Assembly (NCBI RefSeq): GCF_900129635.1
Contig: NZ_FSRB01000001.1
Coordinates: 2,705,501 to 2,769,500, forward strand
Direction: 5' to 3'
Source of the DNA: Singulisphaera sp. GP187
GTDB lineage: Bacteria > Planctomycetota > Planctomycetia > Isosphaerales > Isosphaeraceae
Length of the DNA: 64,000 nucleotides
A model generated the notes under the pieces. It was not told the origin of the DNA and ran no database searches. It saw nothing but the letters and a program-made list of their open reading frames with translations. Positions 18,314 to 28,149 of the stretch are shown here, one piece after another. Position numbers and translations under genes: made by a program. Numbering within the stretch: the stretch's first letter is position 1; the number at the start of each line of letters is the position of its first letter.

Positions 18314-19732
18314 ATGACTTGGCGAAGGCTGAGTAAGTCGAGGGGGCTCGGAGGGCTCGCTCTGGGGATCGCCCTTGCATCGGTCGCGATACCGGGGTGC
18401 TCCCCCAAAGTCGAGGCGGCACGAACGCCACCGCCCCCGGTGGTCTCCGTCGTCGAAGCCCGCCGGATGACCGTCCCGATCATGGCCGAGCCGATCGGGA
18501 CGACGCGGGCCCTGCAAGAGGTCTCCGTCCGGGCCCGGGTACGCGGGTTCCTCAAGGAGATCCAATTCGAGGAAGGGGGCGACGTCAAGGCCGGTCAGCT
18601 CCTGTTCGTCATTGATGAGGAGCCCTTCAAGGCCAGGCTGGAGGAGGCCCAGGCCAAGCTGGAAGCGGCCGAGTCCAGCCTCAAGAAGGCGCGAGATTCC
18701 AAGGCGCGGGAGGTCGCAACGGCACAACTCGCACTCGACCAGGCATCACTCGAACTCGCCGAGGTCGAGGAGCGGCGCGAGCAGTTGCTGCTGAAGCGGA
18801 ACGCCACCGCGGTCGAGGACGTCCAGCGAAAGCAGGCGCTTCGCAAGAGGAGCGCGGCCCAGGTCGAAGCCGATCGGGCCAGCCTGGAGCAGGCCAAAGC
18901 CGACCATGAGACGAACATCCTGTCCGCCCAGGCCGAAGTCGCCGGGGAAAAGGCCAGGGTCCACGATTCCGAGATCGAATTGAGCTATTGCCGGATGTCC
19001 TCGCCGATTGACGGCCGGATCGGCCTGGCCCAGGTCAAGCTCGGCAACCTCGTCGGCCCCGCGTCGAGCGGAGGCGGCGGCGATTACACCGAGCTGGCGG
19101 TGGTCCGGCAACTCGACCCGATGGGCGTCGACATCCCGGTCGCCTCCCGCTACCTCGACCGGGTGATGCGGCTGATCAACCAGGGGCTCGACGTCGAGGT
19201 CTTCCGGCCCGGTCTCGAGGGAGAAGAGGCCCGCCGGTTCCCCGGCAAGGCGACGGTCGTCGATAACGCGATCAATCCCACGACTTCCACCTTCTTGATC
19301 CAGGCGGAGGTCGCCAACGCGGCGAAGACAATCCTGCCCGGAGAGTATGTGAAAGCCCACGCCAAGGTCGGCGAGGCCCGAGATGCGATCGTCGTCCCCG
19401 AGCAGGCCGTGGTTGAGACCCAGGCGGGCCCGACGGTTTACACGGTCGACGAACAGGGCAAGGTGAAGGTTGTTCCCGTCCGCGCGACCTTCGTCCACGA
19501 GGGGCTCCGCGTCATCGAGTCAGGCCTGCAACCCGGTCAGCCGGTGGTCGTCGAGGGGCTGACATTGGTCCGCAGCGGGATGAACGTCAAGACCGTACCA
19601 GCTTCTCCCACGACCGAAACCGGCCCCAAAGCCGCGCCGGCGTCGCCAGTCGTGGAGAAGACTGCCGGAGCGGGCGGTCAAGCGGGACCGCGCGAAGACC
19701 GCCCGTCCGACGAGGCGAAGTCGAAGCCTTGA
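18314..19732 (+). CDS. RND efflux periplasmic adaptor (membrane fusion lipoprotein)
   Basis: The ATG at 18314 follows a GGAGGAAG site, giving 472 residues. The N-terminus is a lipoprotein signal with lipobox I-P-G-C (Cys29). Then come a beta-barrel/lipoyl half (VSVRARVRGFLKEIQFEEGG), a long alpha-helical hairpin (about 105-215, rich in Glu/Ala/Lys), the second lipoyl half (SPIDGRIGLAQVKLGNLVGP) and C-terminal beta-barrel domains. The last 50 residues are a Pro/Thr/Ala-rich tail. This is the AcrA/MexA type that joins an inner-membrane RND pump to an outer-membrane channel. The pump gene follows after 83 bp; no TolC-like gene is adjacent. Confidence 0.92.
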   Translation: MTWRRLSKSRGLGGLALGIALASVAIPGCSPKVEAARTPPPPVVSVVEARRMTVPIMAEPIGTTRALQEVSVRARVRGFLKEIQFEEGGDVKAGQLLFVIDEEPFKARLEEAQAKLEAAESSLKKARDSKAREVATAQLALDQASLELAEVEERREQLLLKRNATAVEDVQRKQALRKRSAAQVEADRASLEQAKADHETNILSAQAEVAGEKARVHDSEIELSYCRMSSPIDGRIGLAQVKLGNLVGPASSGGGGDYTELAVVRQLDPMGVDIPVASRYLDRVMRLINQGLDVEVFRPGLEGEEARRFPGKATVVDNAINPTTSTFLIQAEVANAAKTILPGEYVKAHAKVGEARDAIVVPEQAVVETQAGPTVYTVDEQGKVKVVPVRATFVHEGLRVIESGLQPGQPVVVEGLTLVRSGMNVKTVPASPTTETGPKAAPASPVVEKTAGAGGQAGPREDRPSDEAKSKP

Positions 19733-19815
19733 TCCATGAGCCGACCGGGCCGGGCCGCGCCCCGACTCGGCATCCTCCATCGACCCGAACCGGGAATCCA
19801 AGAGCGAGTCTCACC

Positions 19816-22800
19816 ATGGTCAACTTCTTCATCGGCCGCCCCATCTTCGCCTCGGTCCTGGCCCTGCTGATGCTGCTCGTCGGCGGCATCTGCATCTTTA
19901 TCCTACCGATCTCGCTCTACCCCGACGTCGTCCCGCCGCAGGTCCAGGTGACGACCACCTATACTGGGGCCGACGCCCAGACCGTCGCCGACACCGTCAC
20001 GACCTCGATCGAGCAGCAGATCAACGGCGTCAAGGGCCAGATCTACTTCAGCTCGGACAGCACCTCCAACGGTCTCGCCAACATCATCGCCACCTTCGAC
20101 GTCGGCTACGACCAGGACATCGCCGCCGTCGACATCCAGAACAAGGTAGCCACGGCCCAGACGAGCCTCCCCCCCGAGGTCAAGCAGTACGGGGTCACGA
20201 TCAAGAAGACCTCGACCAGCATGGTCTGCGTCGTCAACCTCGTCTCGCCCGACAGCCGGTACGACGCGACTTTCCTTGACAACTACGCGCAGATCAACGT
20301 CGTCGACGCGCTCAAGCGGATCCCGGGCGTCAGCGACGTGAACCCCTTCGGTCGCAAGTACGCGATGAGGATCTGGCTCGATCCGGACCGCATGGCCAAC
20401 CAGCGGATCTCACCCGCCGAGGTCATCCAGGCGATCCAGCAGGAGAACAAGCAGGCGGCCTCCGGCAAGATCGGCGCCTCGCCGGCCATGCCGGGCCAGC
20501 GGTTCGAGTACCCGATCACGTCCAAGGGGCGGCTGTCGAAGGTCGATGAGTTCGAGAAGATCGTCGTCCGCCGCAACGACGACGGCTCGATCATCTACCT
20601 CTCTGACATCGCCCGCGTCCAACTCGACTCGGAGAACTACGAGACGGCCGGCTGGCTCAACGGCAAGCCCGCCGGCACGGTCCCGATCTACCAGCTCGCC
20701 GACGCCAATGCCCTGGAGATCGTCAAACAGGTGCGGCAGGAGATGGACCGCGTGGCCCGGAACTTCCCGGAGGGCCTGGAATACCGGATCGCCTACGACA
20801 CGACCCTCTACGTCCGCGAGAACATCACCGAGGTCTGGCACACGCTCCTGGAGGCGTTCCTGCTGGTGCTCATCGTCGTATTCGTGTTCTTGCAGGGCTT
20901 CCGCGCCACGGCCATCCCCATGATCGCGATCCCCGTTTCGCTCGTCGCCACGTTCGCGATGATGGCCGCGTTCGGGTTCTCGATCAACACCCTGACGATG
21001 TGCGGCCTGGTCCTGGCGATCGGCCTGGTCGTCGACGACGCGATCATCGTCGTCGAGAACATCGAGAAATTCCTCGAGCGGGGGATGGCACCGCTCGAGG
21101 CGACTCGAGCGGCGATGGCCGAGATCACGGCGCCGATCGTCACGATCGGCCTGGTCCTGGCGGCCGTGTTCGTGCCGGTGGCGTTCATCCCTGGCCTCAC
21201 GGGCCGGCTCTACAACCAGTTCGCCATGACAATCGTCTTCTCGTTCCTCTTCTCGGCGTTCAATTCCCTGACCTTCACCCCGGCGATCGCCCGGTTGGTC
21301 CTGCGGCCCAAGCACGGCGAGACGAAGTTCCCACCGTTCCGTTGGTTCAACCGCGGCCTGAAGTGGGTGGAGGATTCCTACGACTCGTTCCTCGACTTCG
21401 GGGCCCGTCACTGGTGGGCGATCGTCCTACCCTCGCTCGGCCTCCTGGCCCTGACCGGCTGGATGATCTACGAGCGTCCCAAGGCGTTCATCCCGACCGA
21501 GGACCAGGGCTACCTGATCGTCGTCGTGCAGACGCCCGATGGCACCACCCGGGAACCCACCAGCCGAGCCGCCCAACGCGCCAGCCAGATCGCCGGAGAA
21601 CTCCACGGCGTCCGGGACGTGCTGATCCTCGACGGCTACAACGCCATCAACGCGATCAACCAGACCAACACCGCCACGGCGTTCGTCATCCTCGAGGAAT
21701 GGCACCATCGGACCGCTCCGGAGTTGCGGGCCGTCGCCCTGGCGAGAGAACTCCAACGAAAGATGTCAGAGCAGATCCGCGAGGCGAGCGTGGTGATCCT
21801 CCAGCCCCCGCCGATCCAGGGCCTGAGCTCCACCGGCGGCTTCGACTTCATGATCGAGGACCGCGAAGGCAAGGGGGTCGAGGCGCTGGCGACCGTCGCC
21901 GATCGGTTCCTGGACACGGCCCGGGCCCGCCCCGAGCTCGCCGGAATCTTCACGACCTTCTCGGCGAAGGTGCCGCAACTCCGGTTCGACGTCGATCGGA
22001 TCAAGGCCCGTCGCCTCGACGTCTCCGTCTCCGATATCTTCAGCGTCCTCCAGACCAACCTGGGGTCCTACTACGTCAACGATTTCAACCTCTTCGGCAA
22101 GACCTGGAAGGTCATGGTCCAGGCCGAGAGCCGCGATCGCCAACGGCCCGAGGACGTCACCCGCCTGTACGTCCTCAACCGCAAGGGAGACAAGGTGCCG
22201 CTTAGCGCCCTGGGCGAGGTCAAGTACGCACTCGGACCGATCGATACGCCGCACTACAACATGTACAACGCCGCACGGATCACCGGTCAGCCCGCCGCGG
22301 GGTTCAGCTCGGGCCAGGCGATCACCGCGATGCATGAGGTGGCCGCCGAGGTCTTGCCCGAAGGCTTCGGCTACGAGTGGACCGGCACGACGTACCAGGA
22401 ACAGAAGACCGGAAACCTGGCGATCTACATCTTCGCCCTGTCGATCGTCTGCGTCTTCCTCTTCATGGCAGCCCTCTACGAGAGCTGGATTCGGCCGCTG
22501 GTCATTATCCTGACGGTCCCCCTGGCGACCTTCGGGGCGATGATCGGGCTCTGGCTCTACGACATGCCGCTCGACGTCTTCGGCCAGATCGGCCTCGTGA
22601 TGCTGATCGGCCTTGAGACCAAGAACGCGATCTTGATCGTCGAGTTCGGCGTCGAGCTGATGGAGAAGCACGGGCTGAGCATCATCGACTCGGCCAAGGA
22701 GGCGTCTCGCCAACGGCTCCGGCCGATCCTGATGACCTCGTTCGCGTTCGTCTTCGGCGTCCTGCCGATGGCCCGGGCCACCGGCGCGGGGGCTTACAGC

Positions 22801-23016
22801 CGCAACTCGCTGGGCGTGGCGATCGCCTTCGGCATCGCGATCAGCACAGTCCTCGGACGATTCGTCATCCCGATCTATTACGTCCTGGGCGAGCGACTGC
22901 GTGGTTCCCGGAGTCACGCGGACCAGTCGACACCGCCCACGCCACCCGATGGGAATGGACACACCCCCAGAACGATCCCCGCCGAATCCGTCGCCACCGT
23001 GGTGGAGGAAGGCTAA
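19816..23016 (+). CDS. RND multidrug efflux pump, HAE1 family (AcrB/MexB-like)
   Basis: From ATG 19816 the protein starts MVNFFIGRPIFASVLALLML, the usual beginning of HAE1 pumps, and has 1066 residues. Twelve membrane helices and two large periplasmic loops are evident. The proton-relay residues are present: D407-D408 in TM4 (GLVVDDAIIVVEN) and K936 in TM10 (GLETKNAILIVEF). Such pumps export hydrophobic compounds in exchange for protons as homotrimers. The upstream 87 codons that keep the frame open are spurious. It forms a pair with the adaptor just before it. Confidence 0.95.
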   Translation: MVNFFIGRPIFASVLALLMLLVGGICIFILPISLYPDVVPPQVQVTTTYTGADAQTVADTVTTSIEQQINGVKGQIYFSSDSTSNGLANIIATFDVGYDQDIAAVDIQNKVATAQTSLPPEVKQYGVTIKKTSTSMVCVVNLVSPDSRYDATFLDNYAQINVVDALKRIPGVSDVNPFGRKYAMRIWLDPDRMANQRISPAEVIQAIQQENKQAASGKIGASPAMPGQRFEYPITSKGRLSKVDEFEKIVVRRNDDGSIIYLSDIARVQLDSENYETAGWLNGKPAGTVPIYQLADANALEIVKQVRQEMDRVARNFPEGLEYRIAYDTTLYVRENITEVWHTLLEAFLLVLIVVFVFLQGFRATAIPMIAIPVSLVATFAMMAAFGFSINTLTMCGLVLAIGLVVDDAIIVVENIEKFLERGMAPLEATRAAMAEITAPIVTIGLVLAAVFVPVAFIPGLTGRLYNQFAMTIVFSFLFSAFNSLTFTPAIARLVLRPKHGETKFPPFRWFNRGLKWVEDSYDSFLDFGARHWWAIVLPSLGLLALTGWMIYERPKAFIPTEDQGYLIVVVQTPDGTTREPTSRAAQRASQIAGELHGVRDVLILDGYNAINAINQTNTATAFVILEEWHHRTAPELRAVALARELQRKMSEQIREASVVILQPPPIQGLSSTGGFDFMIEDREGKGVEALATVADRFLDTARARPELAGIFTTFSAKVPQLRFDVDRIKARRLDVSVSDIFSVLQTNLGSYYVNDFNLFGKTWKVMVQAESRDRQRPEDVTRLYVLNRKGDKVPLSALGEVKYALGPIDTPHYNMYNAARITGQPAAGFSSGQAITAMHEVAAEVLPEGFGYEWTGTTYQEQKTGNLAIYIFALSIVCVFLFMAALYESWIRPLVIILTVPLATFGAMIGLWLYDMPLDVFGQIGLVMLIGLETKNAILIVEFGVELMEKHGLSIIDSAKEASRQRLRPILMTSFAFVFGVLPMARATGAGAYSRNSLGVAIAFGIAISTVLGRFVIPIYYVLGERLRGSRSHADQSTPPTPPDGNGHTPRTIPAESVATVVEEG

Positions 23017-23656
23017 GTTTGCATGGGATTTGACGCAAACAATTTCGTGTCGAGTTATAAGAGCATCCCTTTGAGTCAATAGACCGACTCGTTCGTCGCC
23101 TGTTCTCCGATGACAGCCATTTCATCGGCGCGGGTGAACTCCGAGAGGTCAATCGGTTGGACGGGGACGCCACGAGTTCGGGCGCGTCCGACCTGACTCC
23201 CTCCGACGTTGGCGACCTAATCCGCGGGCTGGACATCACTAATTTCGATCAAGGCGGCACGGCGACCGCGGACGCCGTGCTTGGTTCGACGGCCCGTTTC
23301 CATGTGAGCCGGTGGCGCCATCGTGCCTGATGAGGGAGCGATGGACGGTTCGGTAATAAACTGGCTCACGGTGGTAGTCCGGATCGCCTCCAACCGCAGC
23401 ACTCGACGATCGCCACGGACGCAACTTCAGTCTCTGACTTCCTCGAACTCCACATGACTCCCATCCAGACGCGATGTACGATGAGTTGTAGCTCGACGCC
23501 GCACACAGACGGCCGATCCACCTCAAGCACGAGACGACCCATGCTCCGAAAAGCCCATGCCGGTAAACTGCGTGAAGGCCAGTCTTGAAGCCGGCTCTCT
23601 CTGGTGCATCATCCCGCTCTCGCAATGCGCTGCGTCAACCCGACGAGAAAGCGTTT
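23017..23656. other. 640-bp gap without a supported gene
   Basis: Between the RND pump and the DUF4105 gene both strands contain short open stretches that look protein-like for 25-80 codons. One is on the plus strand around 23070-23330, and another on the minus strand around 23090-23400 is interrupted by a stop at about 23219. None has a start with a ribosome-binding site or a family I can name. The stretch may be a decayed gene. Confidence 0.4.
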
Positions 23657-24649
23657 ATGGGCGCCATACTGGGAATCATCACGGGAGCATCGCTGCTGAC
23701 ATGTGGCCTGGTTGCCGTTTGGATGGTCGGCGCGATTTACTTCAACGTGTGTGGCGGAGCCAGGTGGGGCCGTTGGGTCGCGCTGGCCTGGGCCATTGGC
23801 GTGATCGCGATGTTCGTGGTCTGGCGGCCGCTCTGGCAGCCGATTGTTGCCTTGCTCGGGGTGGAGTCGCTTTTCCTCGCCTGGTGGTACCGGCAGAAAC
23901 CGAGCACCGACCGCGACTGGGACCCTAGCGCGGCCGTGCTGCCGCGGGCTATCATCTCCGGAGATGCGGTAACGATCGAAAACGTCCGCAATCTTGAATA
24001 CCGTTCGCTGGACGATTTCACTCCAAATTATGAAGCCCGCACATGTCATCTTTCGAACATGCAGGGATTGGACATCATTTTCTTCAAGTGGGGAAAGGGG
24101 TTAATGGGCCATCCTGCCCTGGTCTTCGACTTGGGACCTGATGGCCGCATCTGCATGTCGATCGAGGCAAGAATCACGAAGGGGCAGAAATACTCGATCG
24201 TTCGCGGTCTGTATCGACAGCAGGAACTGATCTTCGTCGCCGCGGACGAGCGCGACGTCATTCTACGGCGCACGAAATATAGCCAAGGTCAATGGGCGTA
24301 CCTCTACCGCATCAACTCGAGCGTTGAGGAACTCACAAAACTGTTTCTCGACTACGTGAATACAATCAACCAATTGTACGAGAGCCCTCGTTGGTACCAC
24401 GTGGTATTCGCGAATTGCACCACGTCCTTCTACAAGCTTCCCAGCAGAAAGGCCCGCTGGGACTGGCGCGTCATTGCCAACGCCCGCTTGGATCGGGCCC
24501 TCTATCAGGACGGTCGCTTGGACCGGACTCTACCCTTCGAGGAACTCCGCCGGCTCGCCTACCTTAACGACACTGCGAACGCAGCCCCCCAGGCGGGATT
24601 TGGGGATCATATCCGCCGCGAACTCGAAAGGCGCCGCCATGAACGATGA
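23657..24649 (+). CDS. DUF4105-type (Lnb N-terminal-like) membrane protein
   Basis: A 330-residue protein from ATG 23657. Three hydrophobic segments occupy about residues 3-27, 34-50 and 52-72, so it is anchored in the inner membrane with a large soluble part. That part shows NLEYRSLDDFTPNYEARTCH, GHPALVFDLG, a VRGLYRQQELIFVAADERDV stretch, and NCTT with Cys254 in WYHVVFANCTTSFYKLP. This arrangement is typical of DUF4105/Lnb N-terminal periplasmic domains, thought to be papain-like cysteine hydrolases or transferases acting at the membrane. Its last 11 bases overlap the next gene, a lipase, so the two are coupled and may both act on lipids or lipoproteins. Confidence 0.75.
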   Translation: MGAILGIITGASLLTCGLVAVWMVGAIYFNVCGGARWGRWVALAWAIGVIAMFVVWRPLWQPIVALLGVESLFLAWWYRQKPSTDRDWDPSAAVLPRAIISGDAVTIENVRNLEYRSLDDFTPNYEARTCHLSNMQGLDIIFFKWGKGLMGHPALVFDLGPDGRICMSIEARITKGQKYSIVRGLYRQQELIFVAADERDVILRRTKYSQGQWAYLYRINSSVEELTKLFLDYVNTINQLYESPRWYHVVFANCTTSFYKLPSRKARWDWRVIANARLDRALYQDGRLDRTLPFEELRRLAYLNDTANAAPQAGFGDHIRRELERRRHER

Positions 24650-26504
24650 GGTCATCGCGTTACTGAAGGTTCACGAGTACTTTCAGGGTGCGTCCGAAGA
24701 GACCCTCGAGGAAGTCGTGCGGCTCGGACGGATCGCGCATTATCCAGCGGGGAGCGTCGTCCACGAGGCGGACGTCGTGCTCACCACGGTGGGCTTCGTG
24801 CTGCGCGGGCGGCTCAAGGCCGTCCGGGTCAGCACCAGCGGAACGGAGTCGCTGTTTCGCATGATTGAGCGAGGCGAACAGTTCGGTCTCATGGTCGGCG
24901 CATTAAACGAACCTGTGCCGATCCGCGTCGTCGCGCTCGAGCCCACGACGATCCTCAGGTTGGACTACGAAGAAGCGCTCGAACTGACATTCGCCAGGCC
25001 GGAACTGCGCCGTTTGTGGCTAAAGACCTACGCAGGAAGCCTGCGAAAAATCTTCCTCGGCTCCGCTCCCAAGCGGTCGACGACAATGCTGGCGCTAATT
25101 CACCATTCTCCCGCGACGCGCCCGGCGGCCGAACGACTCATCAAGCGTCTGGGCGATGTCGGTGAGCAACTCGGTGTCTTGAGCGATTCGGACCGGCGGT
25201 CGGATTCGCCAAATGTGCGGTTTCGGTCGCTCCGAGAGGACGGCCGAGATCTCACAGCCCAGGAAATTCGGGAGCAGGTCACTGGCTGGCAGGACACCAA
25301 TCGAATCGTTTTCGACGTCCATACCTACCTGACGCCGGAACGGGCGGCGCAGCTAATGGAACTCGTCGACCGCGCCGTCTATTTCATCCCTGCAGAAGCG
25401 GCAGATGCCGCAATCCGCCGCCTGCAGGCGATTGACGTGACGGCCCGGGGCTGGCGTGACAAGATCTCTATCGCCTGGTTGCTTGGGGGCGACAGTTCCG
25501 TGGTCTCCGCCGTTCCGAACCTCCCCGAGCTTGCCTCCCGCGATTTCAAAATCTACGAAACGCCGCCAAAATTGCCCTCGGGCCGGTCGCTGGCGAACGG
25601 GCTGGAGCGACTGGTACACGACCTCCGCGGCGTGCGCGTGGGCGTGGCTCTCGGCGGCGGGGCCGCCCGAGGCTTGTCGCACCTCGGCGTGCTCAAGGCC
25701 CTCGAGCGCAGCGGCGTCGTCGTCGACATGATCGCCGGCACCAGCGCCGGCGCCATGACCGGCATCCTGTACTCCGCCGGCCTGGATCCCGACTACAACG
25801 CCGATGCGTTCGCCACCGACCTTCGCCCCTCCTGGATTTTTCGCCACCTGCCGCAAGGCAGCTACTGGCACCTCCTGTACAAGTATCGCCGCGGAACATT
25901 CGACTCGATGCTGCGCAAGTACCTGCATGACTGGAAGCTCGAGCAACTGGCCGTCCCTTGTCTTTCCGTCACCGTCGACCTGGTGAGCGGCAACTCGGTC
26001 GTGCGCGAACGCGGCGATGCCGTTCATGCGATCCTCGAGAGCATCAACTTGCCCGTGCTCTCCGCGCCGATCGTCCGCAACGGCCAGGCACTGATCGACG
26101 GCGGGCTGGTCAACAACATCCCAGCGAATGTACTCGTATCGATGGGTTGTAATTTCGTAATCGCCGTCAGCGTGACGGCAAAGCTCGAGTCGAGCTTCTG
26201 CAACATCAAACCTGAGAAACCAACTCTGTCCAGGAAAAACCCGGGCATCGTACCAACAATCCTGCGCAGCCTGCTCGTTCAGAATTACAACCTGAACGCT
26301 TTCGGCGTTCAACCGGCGGATGTGGTGATCGAGCCGGACGTGACGGGCATCGACGCCTCGGAGTTCATGAGGGCAAAGGAACTCGCCGTGATCGGCGAGG
26401 CAGCCGCGCTCGAACAAGTCCCGAAGATCCATCGGCTATTGAATCGGCTCGATCCTCAACTATTCAGGCCAACCTCTGACGCACATGAGTCCGCGCCGGC
26501 GTGA
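24639..26504 (+). CDS. cyclic nucleotide-binding domain plus patatin-like phospholipase
   Basis: The 621-residue protein joins two domains. Residues 1-150 are a cNMP-binding domain (EYFQGASEETLEEVVRLGRI, then GSVVHEADV and a GRLKAVR barrel strand). Residues about 330-560 are a patatin domain with the oxyanion loop GVALGGGAARGLSHLG, nucleophile Ser369 in G-T-S-A-G and catalytic D487 in D-G-G. This is the layout of bacterial homologues of neuropathy target esterase, which deacylate phospholipids or lysophospholipids. A middle segment (150-320) resembles the linker found in these proteins. The ATG at 24639 lies inside the end of the DUF4105 gene. Regulation by a cyclic nucleotide is expected from the family, not shown. 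Confidence 0.9.
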   Translation: MNDEVIALLKVHEYFQGASEETLEEVVRLGRIAHYPAGSVVHEADVVLTTVGFVLRGRLKAVRVSTSGTESLFRMIERGEQFGLMVGALNEPVPIRVVALEPTTILRLDYEEALELTFARPELRRLWLKTYAGSLRKIFLGSAPKRSTTMLALIHHSPATRPAAERLIKRLGDVGEQLGVLSDSDRRSDSPNVRFRSLREDGRDLTAQEIREQVTGWQDTNRIVFDVHTYLTPERAAQLMELVDRAVYFIPAEAADAAIRRLQAIDVTARGWRDKISIAWLLGGDSSVVSAVPNLPELASRDFKIYETPPKLPSGRSLANGLERLVHDLRGVRVGVALGGGAARGLSHLGVLKALERSGVVVDMIAGTSAGAMTGILYSAGLDPDYNADAFATDLRPSWIFRHLPQGSYWHLLYKYRRGTFDSMLRKYLHDWKLEQLAVPCLSVTVDLVSGNSVVRERGDAVHAILESINLPVLSAPIVRNGQALIDGGLVNNIPANVLVSMGCNFVIAVSVTAKLESSFCNIKPEKPTLSRKNPGIVPTILRSLLVQNYNLNAFGVQPADVVIEPDVTGIDASEFMRAKELAVIGEAAALEQVPKIHRLLNRLDPQLFRPTSDAHESAPA

Positions 26505-27195
26505 CCGGCAGTGCCCGGCCGAACATCAGTGCCGGAAGTAACGAACTCCAAACGACCTAGGCCACCGGCGTCACGGTGCCTGGACAGGTCGCCCGGCGGG
26601 ACCGCGATGTGGACTCGATCCATCCTTTCAGCGGGCAGAGATCATGGCAACCGGATTTGAACTGCGCAACTCATTCACTGAAAGATCAAGGGGTGATCCT
26701 GCACGTCTGGGGCGAGCCATTCCGCCGTCGGTCGGGACCCCGACTGGACCCAGATCCAACTGTCATATCGCGAAGGGCAATTCGGACGATTTCCGGCAAT
26801 CGTAAGGCGCCTATTTTCTCAAGTCTTTCTCGCGGAAAAACCAAGAATTCCATAGAGATTTTTATTGCATATTATTGGATGCATGAAATCGGTAACGGAG
26901 TACGATGGTCGCGTGGTGAAGGTCCAGGCGGCCCACAGGGCAATCCGGTCAGGATGTGCTCCAGCGATTGTTGCGGTGACATATCAAGAGTCATACCAGT
27001 TGGCGGGAGTAGCGATCGGACGCCGTTCCGATTCGGGGTGAAGGCCCCGGCCTCCTGCGGGGGACCACGACTGCCCGTGTCGGTTGTCGATGACGTCTGA
27101 GTGCTCGGACGCCCCGGAGGGCGACACCCAGGTGAGCTTGGTGCAGTACCGGACTCGTCAGCCCCCGGGAAACATGCGATGCAGGAGAAAGAACA
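26505..27195. other. 691-bp gap without a supported gene
   Basis: The stretch between the patatin gene and the glycine-zipper gene contains a plus-strand open frame of 174 codons (26576-27100) whose composition is irregular and which lacks a ribosome-binding site, so I do not call it. An AT-rich patch lies at about 26815-26885, which would suit a promoter. A purine-rich AGGAGAAAG site just before 27196 belongs to the next gene. Confidence 0.4.
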
Positions 27196-28002
27196 ATGAC
27201 CAAGTTCAAGGTTCTGGGAGTGGCTGCGCTGGCTCTCCTGACGCTGGCCCGCGACGCCACGGCCCAACGTGGGGGTGGTGCGGTCCGTACCGGCGCGCGC
27301 GGAGCGGTGGTCGGCGGACTCGTGGGTGGGGAGTCCGGAGCGGCAACCGGTGCCAAGATTGGTGTCGTGACGGGCGCGGCCCGATCCGTTGGCCAGGAGG
27401 CCCAGGCACGCGCCCAATACCAGGCCACTGCGGCATACCAGAGCGCCCCCCGCTCGGATTTCAATCAAGCACCCCCGGCGGTTCTGGGCACGGCCCCGCC
27501 GGCGGCAACGGCACCCCCGACGGCAACGGTCCCGCCGGCGGCAACCGCTCCCAGGGGAGAGGCTGTCGTTCAGAAGAATGGAAAGCCCGTCGTCGCGGTC
27601 ACGCTCCCTTCCGATTGGAAGCAGGTCACGGGAACCAACTATATCTCCGGCGTTAGTGCGGACGGACAGGCTTATGCGATGATCGCCACCCTGGACGGGG
27701 TCGCGGACAAACCAGCAGGGATCAACAAGGTCAAGCAAGGGCTCCTTCGATACCTTCAAGACATCAAGTACGACGAACAGACCGAGACGAAACGGGGTGC
27801 CCTCGTGGTCACCGGCACAGCAAAAGGGAAGAAGGCTGGCGTCGATGTGGTGTTCGCGGTCGGGGTCATGGATGCCGGCTCAGGGCAAATCGTCGGGGCC
27901 GCATTCATCATCGATTCCCGGATCGAAGATTACTACAAAGAAACGATCCGCCAGATCTGCCAAACGGTTCGCATCGGGGACGATTTCGCAGCGAAGAAGT
28001 AG
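27196..28002 (+). CDS. exported glycine-zipper protein of unknown function
   Basis: The ATG follows AGGAGAAAGAACA. The 268-residue product has a signal peptide (cleavage after about residue 23, DATA|QRG), a glycine-zipper segment (about 34-65: GARGAVVGGLVGGESGAATG) that may insert in the outer membrane, a Pro/Ala/Thr linker (about 95-120), and a C-terminal domain of about 140 residues beginning KPVVAVTLPSDWKQVTG and ending CQTVRIGDDF. The C-terminal part has the feel of a PsbP/MOG1-like fold, but I cannot confirm it. The gene is monocistronic and converges with the next gene. Confidence 0.65.
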   Translation: MTKFKVLGVAALALLTLARDATAQRGGGAVRTGARGAVVGGLVGGESGAATGAKIGVVTGAARSVGQEAQARAQYQATAAYQSAPRSDFNQAPPAVLGTAPPAATAPPTATVPPAATAPRGEAVVQKNGKPVVAVTLPSDWKQVTGTNYISGVSADGQAYAMIATLDGVADKPAGINKVKQGLLRYLQDIKYDEQTETKRGALVVTGTAKGKKAGVDVVFAVGVMDAGSGQIVGAAFIIDSRIEDYYKETIRQICQTVRIGDDFAAKK

Positions 28003-28007
28003 TCGGA

Positions 28008-28022
28008 GGGTGGGCACCACCC
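28008..28022. terminator. short GC hairpin between converging genes
   Basis: GGGTGG pairs with CCACCC around a 3-base loop 6 bases after the stop of the glycine-zipper gene. A further GCCCG/CGGGC pairing follows at about 28030-28055. There is no T-run, so termination is only suggested by position between converging genes. Confidence 0.35.
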
Positions 28023-28149
28023 ACTGCGCCCGTTCGGCCCGAGGCACCCGGGCAGCAGGGAACGGGGCAGGCGTCAGAGCCTATGCGCCCGCAACTCGCC
28101 ACGCTCTGCAGCGTCATGACGGGCGGCGTGCGATAGGTTGCGACTCGGC

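Noticed and set aside
23070..23400. Protein-like short frames on both strands after the RND pump
   Set aside because: Interrupted, no start signals and no family; could be a decayed gene but cannot be supported.
26576..27100. 174-codon plus-strand frame
   Set aside because: No ribosome-binding site, uneven composition and no family.
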